Below, in pieces: positions 1 through 12,300 of a DNA stretch of 64,000 bases (the stretch's first letter is position 1; each line of letters starts with the position of its first letter). The stretch comes from Tubiluchus corallicola. Its lineage: Eukaryota; Priapulida; Priapulimorpha; Priapulimorphida; Tubiluchidae. The stretch is from positions 248,001 to 312,000 of the forward strand of contig JAQGDQ010002372.1 of the NCBI GenBank assembly GCA_030141605.1, in the 5' to 3' direction. Below the pieces are notes generated by a model. That model saw only the letters and a program-made list of their open reading frames with translations. It made no database searches and was not told where the DNA came from. The translations under genes and the position numbers were made by a program.

Positions 1-11
1 GCCTCGAATCT

Positions 12-43
<32 letters not shown>

Positions 44-869
44 TATTAAGCCCATACCAAGAATATTAATATAAGAGACTAGCAAAGGCCCCGCAAAAGA
101 TTTTGCGTAAAAAACCACGTATAATCAATAACACGCGAACATCCTACACAGTCCTCATGTATAACGCAAAGCCCGTAACATCCTGCCTACTTACCTAACG
201 CAAAGCCAGCAGCGTTTACTCCTGCCTACTGTATGCTGCAAAGCAGCTTTTTGCTGAATTAAAGTTATAGACAGAGTACAATGGATGACGTCAGAACAAT
301 GGAATGCGGTCAGCAGTTTTCTAAGCGAAAATTGTCGAAATTTGCGGAAAATAGAACATGTAATTAACTCATTGATACTCCTCTCGGTGGACCTGCCCTA
401 AAATATAACCTACATCATCGTGTAGCCCTGTCCTTCCTCTTTGTAAAGAGCTATATATCTCCTTCCGAGAGTCCCACCGGGCGACGCTAGAACGTTTTTC
501 CCGCATGCTGTTTGGTCAAAATTTCGAAAAAATCGCGAGTTGGGTCCGGGAAAACGCCCGTTGCGGGGCGCGGTGGTCCTCTCGGGAATTCTAAATATGC
601 CTACTACACCCACCGCTGAACGGGCTATCTATCCATACCCAGCACCACCCTCGGCCCATTCCAGTTCTTCAGAAATAAGAGGTATAAGTTTTGCAAAAAA
701 CGGCCGAAAAATGGCCATTTTTGGAGGTTTTTCGCCCCCCCCCCTTCCTCCCGGTGGGCCCGATTCGAAAAAAATAAACCATCAATGGCACAACACTAGA
801 TCGAGACCTTTCGTTTGATGTATAGATCGCCGCAAATGGTGCCGTCGTCGAAGCTGTAGCCTCGAATCT

Positions 870-901
<32 letters not shown>

Positions 902-3146
902 TATTAAGCCCATACCAAGAATATTAATATAAGAGACTAGCAAAGGCCCCGCAAAAGATTTTGCGTAAAAAACCACGTATAATCAATAACACGCGAACAT
1001 CCTACACAGTCCTCATGTATAACGCAAAGCCCGTAACATCCTGCCTACTTACCTAACGCAAAGCCAGCAGCGTTTACTCCTGCCTACTGTATGTTGCAAA
1101 GCAGCTTTTTGCTGAATTAAAGTTATAGACACAGTGGATGACGTCAGCACAATGGAATGCGTCTGCCTTTGCGTCAGCAATTTTCTAAGCGAAAATCGCC
1201 GAAAATGGAACCTCTAACTAACTCGTTGATACTCCTCTCGGTGGACCTGCCCTAAAATATAACCTACATCATCGTGTAGCCCTGTCCTTCCTCTTTGTAA
1301 AGAGCTATATATCTCCTTCCGAGAGTCCCACCGGGCGACGCTAGAACGTTTTTCCCGCAGGCTGTTTGGTCAAAATTTCGAAAAAATCGCGAGTTGGGTC
1401 CGGGAAAACGCCCGTTGCGGGGCGCCGTGGCCCTCTCGGGAATTCTAAATATGCCTACTACACCCACCGCTGAACGGGCTATCTATCCATACCCAGCACC
1501 ACCCTCGATCCGTTCCCGTTCTTCAGAAATAAGAGGTATAAGTTTTGCAAAAAACGGCCGAAAAATGGCCATTTTTGGAGGTTTTTCGCCCCCCCTTCCT
1601 CGCGGTGGGCCCGATTCGAAAAATAAACCATCAATGGCACAACACTAGATCGAGACCTTTCGTTTGATGTATAGATCGCCGCAAATGGTGCCGTCGTCAA
1701 AGCTGTAGCCTCGAATCTTATATATATATATATATATATAAATAAATATATTAAGCCTATACCAAGAATATTAATATAAGAGACTAGCAAAGGCCCCGCA
1801 AAAAATTTTGCGTATAAATTTACACGTATAATCAAAAATACACAAACATCCTACCTACTGTTTGTCTGTTTATCTAATGCAAAGCCGCTTTTACTGAATT
1901 AAAGTTATAAGATTATAGACAGAGTACAATGGATGACGTCACAACAATGGCATTGCGTCAGCAGTTTTCTAAGCGAAAATTGCCGAAAATAGAACATCTA
2001 ATTAACTCGTCGGTACTCCTCTCAGTGGACCTGCCCCAAAATATAGCCCACATCATCGTGTAGCCCCGTTCTTCCTCTTTCTGATGAGCCATATATTTCC
2101 TTCCGAGAGTCCCACCAGGCGTCGCTAGAACGTTTTTTCCGCAGGCTGTTTGGTCAAAATTTCGAAAAAAATTTGCAAAAAACGGCCAAAAATGGCCATT
2201 TTTGGGCTTTTTTCGCCCCCCCTTCCTTCCGGTGGGCCCAATTCGAAAAATAAACCATCAATGGCATGACACTAGATCGGGACCTTTCGTTTGATGTATA
2301 GATCGCCGCAAATGGTGCCCTTGTCGAAGCTGTAGCCTGGAATCTTATATCTAAATATGTATATTAAGATACCAAGAATATTAATATACTAGCAAAGGCC
2401 CCGCAAAAGATTTTGCGTATAAATACACATGTGATCAATAATACACGAACATCCTACACAGTCCTCATTTATAACACAAAGCCCGTAACATCCTGCCTAC
2501 TTACCTAACGCAAAGCCAGCAGGTAGCTTTTACTGAATTAAAGTTATAGACAGAGTACAGCAGGCAGCTACTGTATGTCTGTTTATCTAACCCAAAGCAG
2601 CTTTTTGCTGAATTAAAGCTATAAGCAATAATGGATGACGTCAGAACAATGGAATGCGGTCAGCAGTTTTCTAAGCGAAAATTGTCGAAATTTGCGGAAA
2701 ATAGAACATGTAATTAACTCGTTGATACTCCTCTCGGTGGACCTGCCCTAAAATATAACCTACATCATCGTGTAGCCCTGTCCTTCCTCTTTGTAAAGAG
2801 CTATATATCTCCTTCCGAGAGTCCCACCGGGCGACGCTAGAACGTTTTTCCCGCATGCTGTTTGGTTAAAATTTCGAAAAAATCGCGAGTTGGGTCCGGG
2901 AAAACGCCCGTTGCGGGGCGCCCTGGCCCTCTCGCGAATTCTAAATATGCCTACTACACCCAACGCTGAACGGGCTATCTATCCATAGCCAGCACCATCC
3001 TCGGCTCGTTTCCGTTCTCCAGATCTCAGACGTATACGTTTTGCAAAAACGGTCGAAAATAGTCATTTTTGGAGGTTTTTCGCCCCCCGTTCCTCGCGGT
3101 GGGCCGGATTCGAAAAATAAACCCCCAATGGCACGACACTAGATCG
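1..3146. repeat. Tandem array of ~850-bp units (four units)
   Basis: Units begin with the same GCCTSGAATCTTATAT start at about 1, 859, 1708 and 2335. The first two are about 858 and 849 bp, the third is internally deleted (627 bp) and the fourth runs to about 3146. Each has a (TA)n start, a conserved middle and a G/C-rich segment around 480-800 of the unit. Short ORFs repeat in the units (minus strand at 410-613, 1264-1467, 2760-2963), but the units are so alike that this does not show coding. Diverged pieces of the same family occur at 7608-7955 (inverted) and about 19898-19945. Family unknown; possibly satellite-like or a tandemly amplified non-autonomous element. Confidence 0.85.
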
Positions 3147-3190
3147 ACACTATATATATAACATACCAAGAATATCAATATATGCGATAA
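3147..3190. repeat. Broken fifth unit at the array edge
   Basis: After the fourth unit an AT-rich stretch followed by ATACCAAGAATATCAATAT resembles the beginning of the unit (ATACCAAGAATATTAATATA) and then stops. This looks like the truncated end of the array. Confidence 0.5.
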
Positions 3191-4678
3191 CAACCTTACG
3201 ACAGTTTTATGAATTCGAATTAACAGCGAAGTTGTGACAACTTGTGCCCAAAGACAGCTACTTAAGGATTACGACACTGTCTTAGAGGTGTTGTAAGACA
3301 ATGCATTAAGTGTATAAATTTACGATGCGTACATGAATCTGGCCCCTGGAACGGATCTTCAACCACTTAGAAGGCACTTAGGCAAGACTTATCTTTCTGA
3401 ACAGCTCTACATTATGGAATACGTCACAGAGAATGCACAGTTTAGACAATAACACATTCTGTACCGTATCTGTCCATTTTCCATATTTGCAATCATAATT
3501 TTTTACCATTTATTGGACTACGTAGTCTTCTAAATGCTCATGAAAGACAAAACAGAAACAGACAACGTTGCTACTATTTACCACGATCACATTGTAATAT
3601 ATGTATTTTAAGTCCTGTTCACCTTCCAGAAACAAATATGAAATAGTAGTTAAACCAACAGAATTTCTGAAATCTGTTAAAATTTTTATTCCAATTTTTT
3701 TTCCAAAAATGATTTATATTTGTGATCTATGAGACTAATAAACAATCTTCTGAATTATGCTATTCATGTAAAATTCTCAAGTCTGTAAATACTATGCAGA
3801 TTTATAAATTATTAGCTAAATGCATTATAAGATTTTTCCATTATCTAACATGATAACTGACGACAATGCAACATAGTTTGATTAGAATTGACAAAAAAGT
3901 AAAATCATCAATGCATAATAGATGGTCCAGAAAAAGGACTTACATAGATTAACTGATTTTTATATAATACAACTCACTTTTAAAATCAAACAGATTTTTA
4001 AATTAAATTAAAATTTAACAGTTAACATACGTTACTTTTGCATAAAAACATGAAAATAGAAGATAATATTGCTTCAGATGTTTACAAATAAAATTTGCCA
4101 AACGTAACAATTAAAACTACAAAGTTCTCAATAGAGGGACATAATTGCCCCTGTTAATCATAATTCTAGCAAATAATCACTTTTAAACTTCTAACTCATC
4201 AAAACAGGTTCTGGTAGAGCTTTTTTTAGTGATAATTACTTGTGATCTTGTTACATTTCAGTTGAAAGACACAATCAAACGTCAAAAGCACTACCATCAG
4301 TTCAAAGTCCATTACAAAAATGTTGCCCATCTTGCACCATTTTCATGTTACAATGCATTTACAGGTAGTGATTATGAGTATAGCACTATTTAACATAAAT
4401 TCAAGGTAGAAATGACATAAAAAACTCAATATGAAGAGTGGATACATAGACAGTAATTTTTCGTATGCATAATGAGCAGAATTTTGAGCAGATTTGCTAA
4501 TTTGACATTTTTGCTTTGCAGTAATTCATATTATGTAATAGTCAATTTTTCTGTACAGCTAGCAGATATCAAAAAAGAACAAATCTTTCTAACTCTAAAA
4601 ACAATGAAGCTTTTTACATGTATGAGATGACACGTTCATATCCTGACGTTGAGGTTTTACTATCAATAATGGCTCCTA
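3191..4678. other. AT-rich non-coding stretch
   Basis: No exon with family resemblance, no array and no inverted repeat was recognised here. The sequence is AT-rich and lies beyond the 3' end of the minus-strand C45 gene, whose untranslated region may extend part of the way in. Confidence 0.4.
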
Positions 4679-5225
4679 TATATTTACTGAGTTTTCTGAT
4701 GTACAGTCACCACAAATCAGAAGCCTTTTTGCACTGAAGCAGCCCGATAATTTGTTACCTGATCATTTACACACAGGTAAATCAAAGACTATCTTACTAG
4801 TAGAAGACTTATCCATATAATTAGACCATGTGCCATTCATTAGATCAAAAATACCTGCAAGAACAAACACATTCTAGAGCAGGATTCACCAAAAGAACAA
4901 ACACATATATGTACAGTTTTTTACGACAGCCTTCACCAAGTGATCTATATATTTACTGAATTTGCTGATGTACAGTCACCACAAATCAGAAGCCTTTTTG
5001 AGCTGAAGCAACCCAATAATTTGTTACCTGATCATTTACCCATGGGTAAATCAAAGACTACCACTGGTCCTTTACTGGAAGATGCCTTATCCATATAAAT
5101 AGACCATTTACCATTCATTAGATCAAAAATACCTGCAAGAACAAACACATTCTACAGCAGGATTCACTAAATGAACAAACACATATATGTACAGTTTTTA
5201 ACGACAGCCGTCAGCAAGTGATCTA
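4679..5225. repeat. Tandem duplication, unit ~270 bp
   Basis: The stretch from about 4679 to 4948 is repeated at about 4949-5225 with scattered differences. Both copies hold the markers GATGTACAGTCACCACAAAT and ATCAAAAATACCTGCAAGAA, and both end in CAAGTGATCTATA. This is a two-copy local duplication with no coding sign. Confidence 0.85.
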
Positions 5226-6134
5226 TACGGACAGTTCCCAAAAAATGCCTCTGGCCATCCATGTGCCTGTAAACAGAACACAGATAGTCACCCATTTTTT
5301 TCGTGTGACACTACTATTACAAGAGAAAAATGGATTACCAGTATTATAACTGTTTGCACTTAAACTAGAAAAGAGTTTGATCTAAACCAACAATGAAGAC
5401 ACTACACTGTACTTTATGTTTCCACTGTAAAAATCAGGCTGCAGAACTACGTTTCTCTGTTTTTAATACAGCACTCTGAAAGCCAAAATCTAGTGTTAAA
5501 TCCAAACACATTATCATTTCTCTAGGTTAGACACACAAGTGCCATAGTTTCAATGAGATAAATAGCCATGCGTAATATAGCAAATAAAGTACTAGAGAAT
5601 ACAACTAAGACTTTGAACATGATCAGTCAGATGACATTAAAAAAAGGCAATAATCTACAACCCATCTTCTGAACAAGGAGTTTTTTAATTCTGTTCCTTT
5701 GTTGTTTAAACAATTTACATTATACATATCTTTAAGATTCATGAGCCCTTATGTAAACCATACTGAGAAAACTTGGTACATGCACACAGTATGCAGGTAT
5801 AGCAGATTAGGGAAAATGTCATTCGACTGCAGCAATGAAGTAATTGCTATTTTATATGATACCATACAAACTATATCATGGTGCTGAGTATGCTTCCTTA
5901 TTTAATGCTGAGCTAGTACACTAAATTCGACTGTCGGATTGCATGCAATCATTCTACAGATTACCTGCTTTTTATGACATATTATCATCATAATTATTTA
6001 TATAAGGAAACTGTTTCTGGCATGTTAGCAAATCTAAAGTAATAGTAAGTGACAGAAGGTTGTGAAATGTCTCCATCGTATTGTCAACTTGACACTTAAC
6101 TTCAGAAAAACACTTTGCACGTGCACATTAAGAT
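5226..6134. other. Non-coding, probably 3' flank/UTR of the C45 gene
   Basis: Nothing recognisable. The stop codon of the minus-strand C45 gene is at 6135-6137, so part of this AT-rich stretch is likely its 3' untranslated region. No canonical AATAAA was seen on the minus strand close to the stop. Confidence 0.35.
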
Positions 6135-6364
6135 TCAACAAACGGTTTGAAAATCCCCGGAACAGCAAAAAGATACACAATTAAGAAACAAACCAGTGCA
6201 GAGCGTCACAGACTTCATCGGATGGTGACGTTGATGGCGAAAAATTGGGTAGTCCAGATGCGAGGTATCACTAAGCATAGCTTTAATGTCATCAACAGAT
6301 GTCACCCCAGGAAGCTCTTCGATTTTTGCAGCTCTCATTTTAGATGACTGCTGCTTACCCTTTT
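6135..6364 (-). CDS. C45 gene, last located exon (stop)
   Basis: Acceptor CTTGTAG at 6365-6371, TGA stop at 6135-6137. It encodes KMRAAKIEELPGVTSVDD, then AMLSDTSHLDYPIFRHQ, and ends in a short Cys-rich tail. The R-A-K-L-P and D..YPI spacing is the usual C45 C-terminus. It begins with two bases of a split codon, so the missing upstream exon must end with one. Confidence 0.8.
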
Positions 6365-9300
6365 CTACAAGTCGTATTCGTCTATACCTTTAAAACAACT
6401 TCCATTTTAGATTTCAAAGAATTATTAAGAAGTACGAAAAATTAATAAGTTAAAAGATAAAACAGCAAACTGTAACGTGCTGTTGATTGACATATAGCAT
6501 TGCAGAGGGATGTTAGTACAGAATGTCAGCAACATAGATATATGCACCAAAGTTACACTACTTAATTACACACTGTAATGTGCGGACAGCACATTTAGGC
6601 ATGGCCATTTGGGCATTGGAAAAATTAGGTGCCAGACACTTGGGCACTGACTTGTTTAGACATTTTTGTACCATTGCAGGTACACTTAATTGTGCGGTTA
6701 GATCCAATAAAACTCGACCATGCAAGGATACCGTAACATCATTTCTGTGTTGCACTACAAATCACATTGCCTAGCAGCCTAGACTTGTGTGGGAATCCTT
6801 GTCCTTTGCCTAACTGGTGATTGCCGATTGAACCCATTAACTGATGGGTATAGTATTACTGCTGTCATCAGCTTACTATGCACTGCAAAGGCTTTTAACT
6901 AATTTTAGAAAAGAAGTTATGCCTAAATTACTTTGTGCAGTTAAAAATTAGAAAAAAATATTTTAAAATATTAATTTATATAAGTGAATTAACAATAAAT
7001 TAAAAAGTATAGTTTTCTAAATCGTACTGCTCTAAAATTTTCAAATTCTCCTTAACTGTTAGATCTTTATGTTTATGCTCCATTTTTCAAATTTTTAACT
7101 CTATTCCTTTGTTTGCTGCATGCTTACTCTTGTAAGTCACAAGGAATACTGGCTGATTACTGTACCTGCATCTATGATTATCAAAAGGAAACTGCTAGGC
7201 AAGTGATTAAATGTTTAGCTTCCAGAAATTCTTTGGGTAATGAGGTTAAGTGCAGTGGATGAGCAGGTAACAGATTCAAAGCCAAATCTCTACGCCAGCG
7301 TATTAGCGCATAATAAACATACCTGTTTACAAACAAAACGGTACTTAACAGGATTTGTTTACACATATATAATAGACAAAAGGGAAGTCAAGATGACATA
7401 AAAGTAGGAAAGGCTGTTTGGGCACAAACAAATATCTTATTTTAAGTAAGTGAAGGAAAAATAATTGAGTTAATTAAGCGAAGTTATTTGAGTCAATTAC
7501 CAATAGTTCTTATGTATGTTTGAACAGAAGTGGCCCATTCCAGGCGTTTTTGAGCCAATTAAGTGATTGAGTCTATTAACCATGAGTCTATTAAGTGGTG
7601 ACTACTATATATATGTATAAGATTCGCGGCAGCTACAGCTCCAACAATGGCACCATTTGTGATGATCTATATATCAAACGAAGGTCTCAATCTAGAATCA
7701 TCTCAGTGGGGTTTATTTTTCGAATCATGCCCACCGTGACAAACAGGGAACAAAAAACTTCGAAAATGGTCCTTTTATGCCTGTTTTTTGCTAAACTTAT
7801 ACCTCTCATTTCTGGAGAACGAGAATGGACCGGGACTGGTGCAGGTAATAGTTTATAGCCAGTTCAATGGTGGGTGTAGTAGGTGTATTTAGAATTCGCG
7901 GGAAGGCCATGGCGCCAAGCGATGGGCATTTTCCCGGACCCAACCATGCAAATTTTGCAGAAAGCTGCTTAAACAGCCTCTGGAAAAATTCAATTGGTGC
8001 AACTGTCTGAGTATGTTGAAAAAAATAAGTACACTTGCAGAAAGAGGACGAAACAGTCTACAAAATGTTGAAGGTTTCACCAGGAGAAATGTCCAATAGA
8101 TGAAATGGGAAGTGTGTATTTATTTCAAGGTCCTTTTTAACCCCCCCCCTTACTGCATGCTATTTGGAACACCCATTGTCTTTGAGTCAGAAATTTCGAG
8201 GCTGTTCTGGGCAGTGTTCTCACCCGCCATTCTACTGTGTCATATTATAAGTAAGTTCTGTTAGCCTAATATTGCATGAGATGCAGTTAGCAAAACTATG
8301 TGAAATGACTGCATATTATTGATCATTTGCTATAGGCACACAGTTTCAACTTTATACAAAATGTTTTGCATGGTTTCACCATGATGCTCTGCTGTTGGTG
8401 TTGGTGTTGTAGCTGTCGTCATCGTTGGTGTCATCATAGTCGTCATCAACATCATGAACACCATGTGATGTGGTGGATTTGGTGGTGTGTGTGATGAGTG
8501 TGCCGCGGATGGTGTGGCGGGGTGGTAGGATGTGTGTGGTGTTGATAGAGTGGTGTAGTGGGTGTAGTGTAGTCTTGTCTGAGTGACATGGTGTGGTGTA
8601 GTATTGAAGTGGGTGGTGTGTTGTGACTGGTATGGTGGGTTGGTGTGGTGTGGATGGAATGATTTGGGTGGCACGGTGTAGAGCGGTGTGGTGTGGGTAG
8701 TGTTGGTGTAGTGTGTTGTGAGTGGTATGGTGGGTGGTGTGGTGCAGGTGGTGTGCTATGAGTGGTGTGGCGTATTGGTGTGGTGTGAGTTGTTGTGTGC
8801 AAAATTCTTTTTGCGGGGTTTGGGTAGTCATGTAATTAAAACTGGAAATATCTACAACATGATGCAGTTAGCATAAAAACACAGCAGCTGAGGACATGTA
8901 TAATCATACATGTTGCAAAAGATATAGCAAAAGCACTTACAATAATCATTGATCTTGATATCGATAACAATGCGTCATTTAATTGGCTCACAAACTGATC
9001 TAACTGGTTGTTTTTAAGTTGGCAGCTAGTATAAGCAACTAATGAACTAACAGCATATTATTAAAGCACAGCACTCAATGAATGAAGATGTTCTGTTGTT
9101 ATAATACCATTAAATTACTGCACCAGCTGAGTGATATTAAATTCTTGTAAAAGAATTTTTATGTGAAGCACATTTTAGTTTTTTATTGTTTTGCGATGCA
9201 CTTGATATTTGTAATATAAAATGTTGTCACACACTAATAAAATGCCATGTAAACTTGCGGTGTCTTCTACTTCGTTCATTTTAAAAGCTACTACACATAA

Positions 9301-12300
9301 TGCTGAATTACAGTGCACAGTTAAGTAAGTGATTTAAATTGTTACATCCCATATTATTGCAAATGTTTAATTAAGTGAAGCAATGATTTTAAAAGTATTG
9401 TAAAAGTTAATAAAATAGTGAACTAATGAAAACCTAATTGACAGAAATAAACAATTGAGCATAATATTAAATTTTATTGTTGCCTAGATGTTATATGCCG
9501 AAAAACTAACACCTCCCCCCCCCCCCAAATACCACATACTCTATTATACGCATCTTGCAGCAATATGGGGAATCACTAATACTGTTTTATGGGCTCCAAA
9601 TTCAGAAACTTCATGGCACAGAAAAAGATGGAATTATGTGCATGAGCCTAAATTTAGAAGACTGATTAAGTTCATTACGTATTGCAGTGGTATCTAGTCG
9701 CACTGTGTGGTTGTTCTTCTATCACTTGAATATCAATCCTTGAATTCTTGTCACCTTCAGGGGGATAAGCAACTTCATAATTGATGATTTTCTTATTTGC
9801 ACAATCTGCCAAATTCACGCTGCAAATAAGTACCACAAAAAGAGTTGTTACATGGTTTAACAATGCTTGTCTAAATAAGAAAAGTTTTCAACCCAAAAAG
9901 GCATATCACCATTTGCAAACTCAATACAGTGAATAATAATGTGAATTTAGTACAAGTAGTAGTAGCAGCAGCAGCAGGAGCAGTAGCAGTAGTTATTAAT
10001 TGTAACAATGAATCATTATAAGCAGAATGATTTTACAGTCCAGTACAATAAGATAAACAAATACAATTGACCAAGCAAACACTACTACATAAACGGAGAA
10101 GAGAAACTAAACTTGTGTGTATATTAGTTTTCCAACAACATAAAGCAACATCTAATAGTCATTGTTACAAGCTTTAGACTACAAATAAATAAATTTGTCA
10201 AATCTCATTCAGGATAATCCTGGCACACATTCTCTGTATCAATACATTCACAAATGAAATTATATTATATTTGCACTAAACACTCCAGCAAATATTATAC
10301 ACATGCTACATGCACACTATGTAAACTATGTTAAGTAATGTTACAATCTCACATAAAAATCTCAAAGCTGTAGCATCCTGCATGATTAATCAGGAAAATA
10401 GGAACAGTTGTTAAATCAATGACAAAACTGAACTCATTTGTTACATTGGTGAAATAATTACTTGCAAAGCAAGGAAAACAATTTAAAGGTTTACTAAGCT
10501 ACAGGCCTACTTTTTATACTCCTTATATTGACGTTTCTATCTTGTTCAGTAAAGTAGTGTAGTATGCAGATCCTGTATGCTGTTAGTAGTAGCATTAGAG
10601 TTTGCATGGAATGAAATACACAGACAAAATGCAAATGTACGAAACTTTAGTACAGCTGGAGTAATTTACCTCACAGTTCACGCTATTAAAAAACTGAACA
10701 AAAGGTTTGAATATATTCAGTTTGAAACTGAATAAAAGGTTTTCCAACTTTAATAAAAGTTTATTTATCTAGCTTTTGTGTTTTTACTGTTAAGCAATAA
10801 AGTAAAGTAAAAAAGTACTAACTTGCAATAGTTTTACAAGGAATGACAAAAAGACACCCAAAAGTATTGGCTAGGAAAGTCCATGGAAACACAATAATTT
10901 TTTTTCATTTTCTTGGCATGTATTTGTCTATTTACATATACTGAATAATGACATTGTAAAACATGTATTAATTATCAATCATGTTAAACCTTTTATTAAA
11001 CCACTTTGACTAGTCCTGCAACAATTCTTTCTATATTTACCCATTTGTATTTGTCATTTATAAGTTTTGAAGAAACTTACTGCAATTCAAAATAAACTTG
11101 ACATGTTCTAATCTCAGTCTAATCTCAGTCTGCTTTATGTCATTCTTGTATGCTTACTTGCGGTCCAATAACACAGAATCAAGAAAATCAGTAGTACAGA
11201 AGCTAAAACTCACCTAATTCCACGGGCAACAGCAGTATTCTTTAAAATGACATCAACATCGTTTATACACTTAGCAGCAAGAAGAGCTCTTGTCACAAAA
11301 ACAGATGCTGTAAAGAAACAAAAAAATTTTAGAATAAGCCTGAAAAGATACAGAGTGATTTTTATTAAAAGTAGGTAGTGATTACAACTCATGTTTAGTT
11401 ATAAAAATCAATTTTCAAGCAAAATGATGCTTACGAATTTTTCCTCGGGCAAAACCTTTAGGTGCCATCGTATTTATGGTATAGATAACTCCATACTTGT
11501 TGAAGCTCATGCAATAACCAGGAAGAAATCCAGGATATATAAATGAAGTAAAATTTTCTTCAACCACAGCAAACTTTCCCCTTGGTGATGAGCTTATTAT
11601 ATGTGCCTGGACCACCGCACAATTGTACTCAAATGCCAAGCATGCATCTTCTGTATGACCCATACCAAGCTGTAAACATATAATATACATACGTGGAGAA
11701 GGGTTCAAAAGGTATGCTTCTCCCTTCTCTCATAACAATCGCTGCTTTTATTAGTAAGACTTACGTAACTGCTAAAAAAATTTTAAGTTAGCAACTCTTG
11801 TATATGTTCCATATATGCAACACTTCCGTATTTGCAAATAACTGTTACTAAAAAATAAATTACGGTATCTAATGTAATACCAGCAGGAATACAGAGAATT
11901 TGTGTGGACTCTGTATAAAATAACCATGAAAAAACTATGCCAAACAAACAGGATAATGCACTTGTTTTTCTAAAATTGCAAAGTTTTGTTAATATTCACA
12001 CAAGAAACAGAAGATGTTCACACATTTCTACAAAGAACTTGTCCACCAGAAATGAAATGAAAATAGCGATAATTGCACTTTCGGATAAGTTTCGATTACG
12101 GCGAAATTTATTAAATTTCGTAGTGGAAATTTCCGATAATTTTCCATAGCATTTTCTGTGCTTTTACTAGTACTTATCCAATTTATCTTTTGTTTTCTCC
12201 TAGTTATGAAAAATTGCTGAAAAATCTTGGCTAAATTAGTTCAAATAAAGCAAAAATTTCGTTTGTATAACATTTTGTGATATGCTTTTACCGGCAATGC

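Noticed and set aside
410-2963. Repeated 67-residue minus-strand ORFs in the tandem units
   Set aside because: Units are nearly identical overall, so the same ORF appears in each without selection. One unit lacks it and the diverged relative at 7608-7955 does not keep the frame.
1-3190. CRISPR-like array
   Set aside because: Units are hundreds of bases long, without a short-repeat/unique-spacer pattern, and the host is a eukaryote.
8330-8831. Three overlapping His/Thr/Pro-rich minus-strand ORFs
   Set aside because: They result from a strand made almost only of G and T, where stops are rare in several frames at once.
8945-9030. Minus-strand segment with AG before and GTAAGT after, tried as the missing C45 exon
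   Set aside because: The open frame does not resemble the family, and the alternatives give a stop when joined to the last exon.
9488-9697. Plus-strand ORF with a run of Pro
   Set aside because: It overlaps the C45 exon 7 end on the other strand, lies on a C-run and has no splice or family support.
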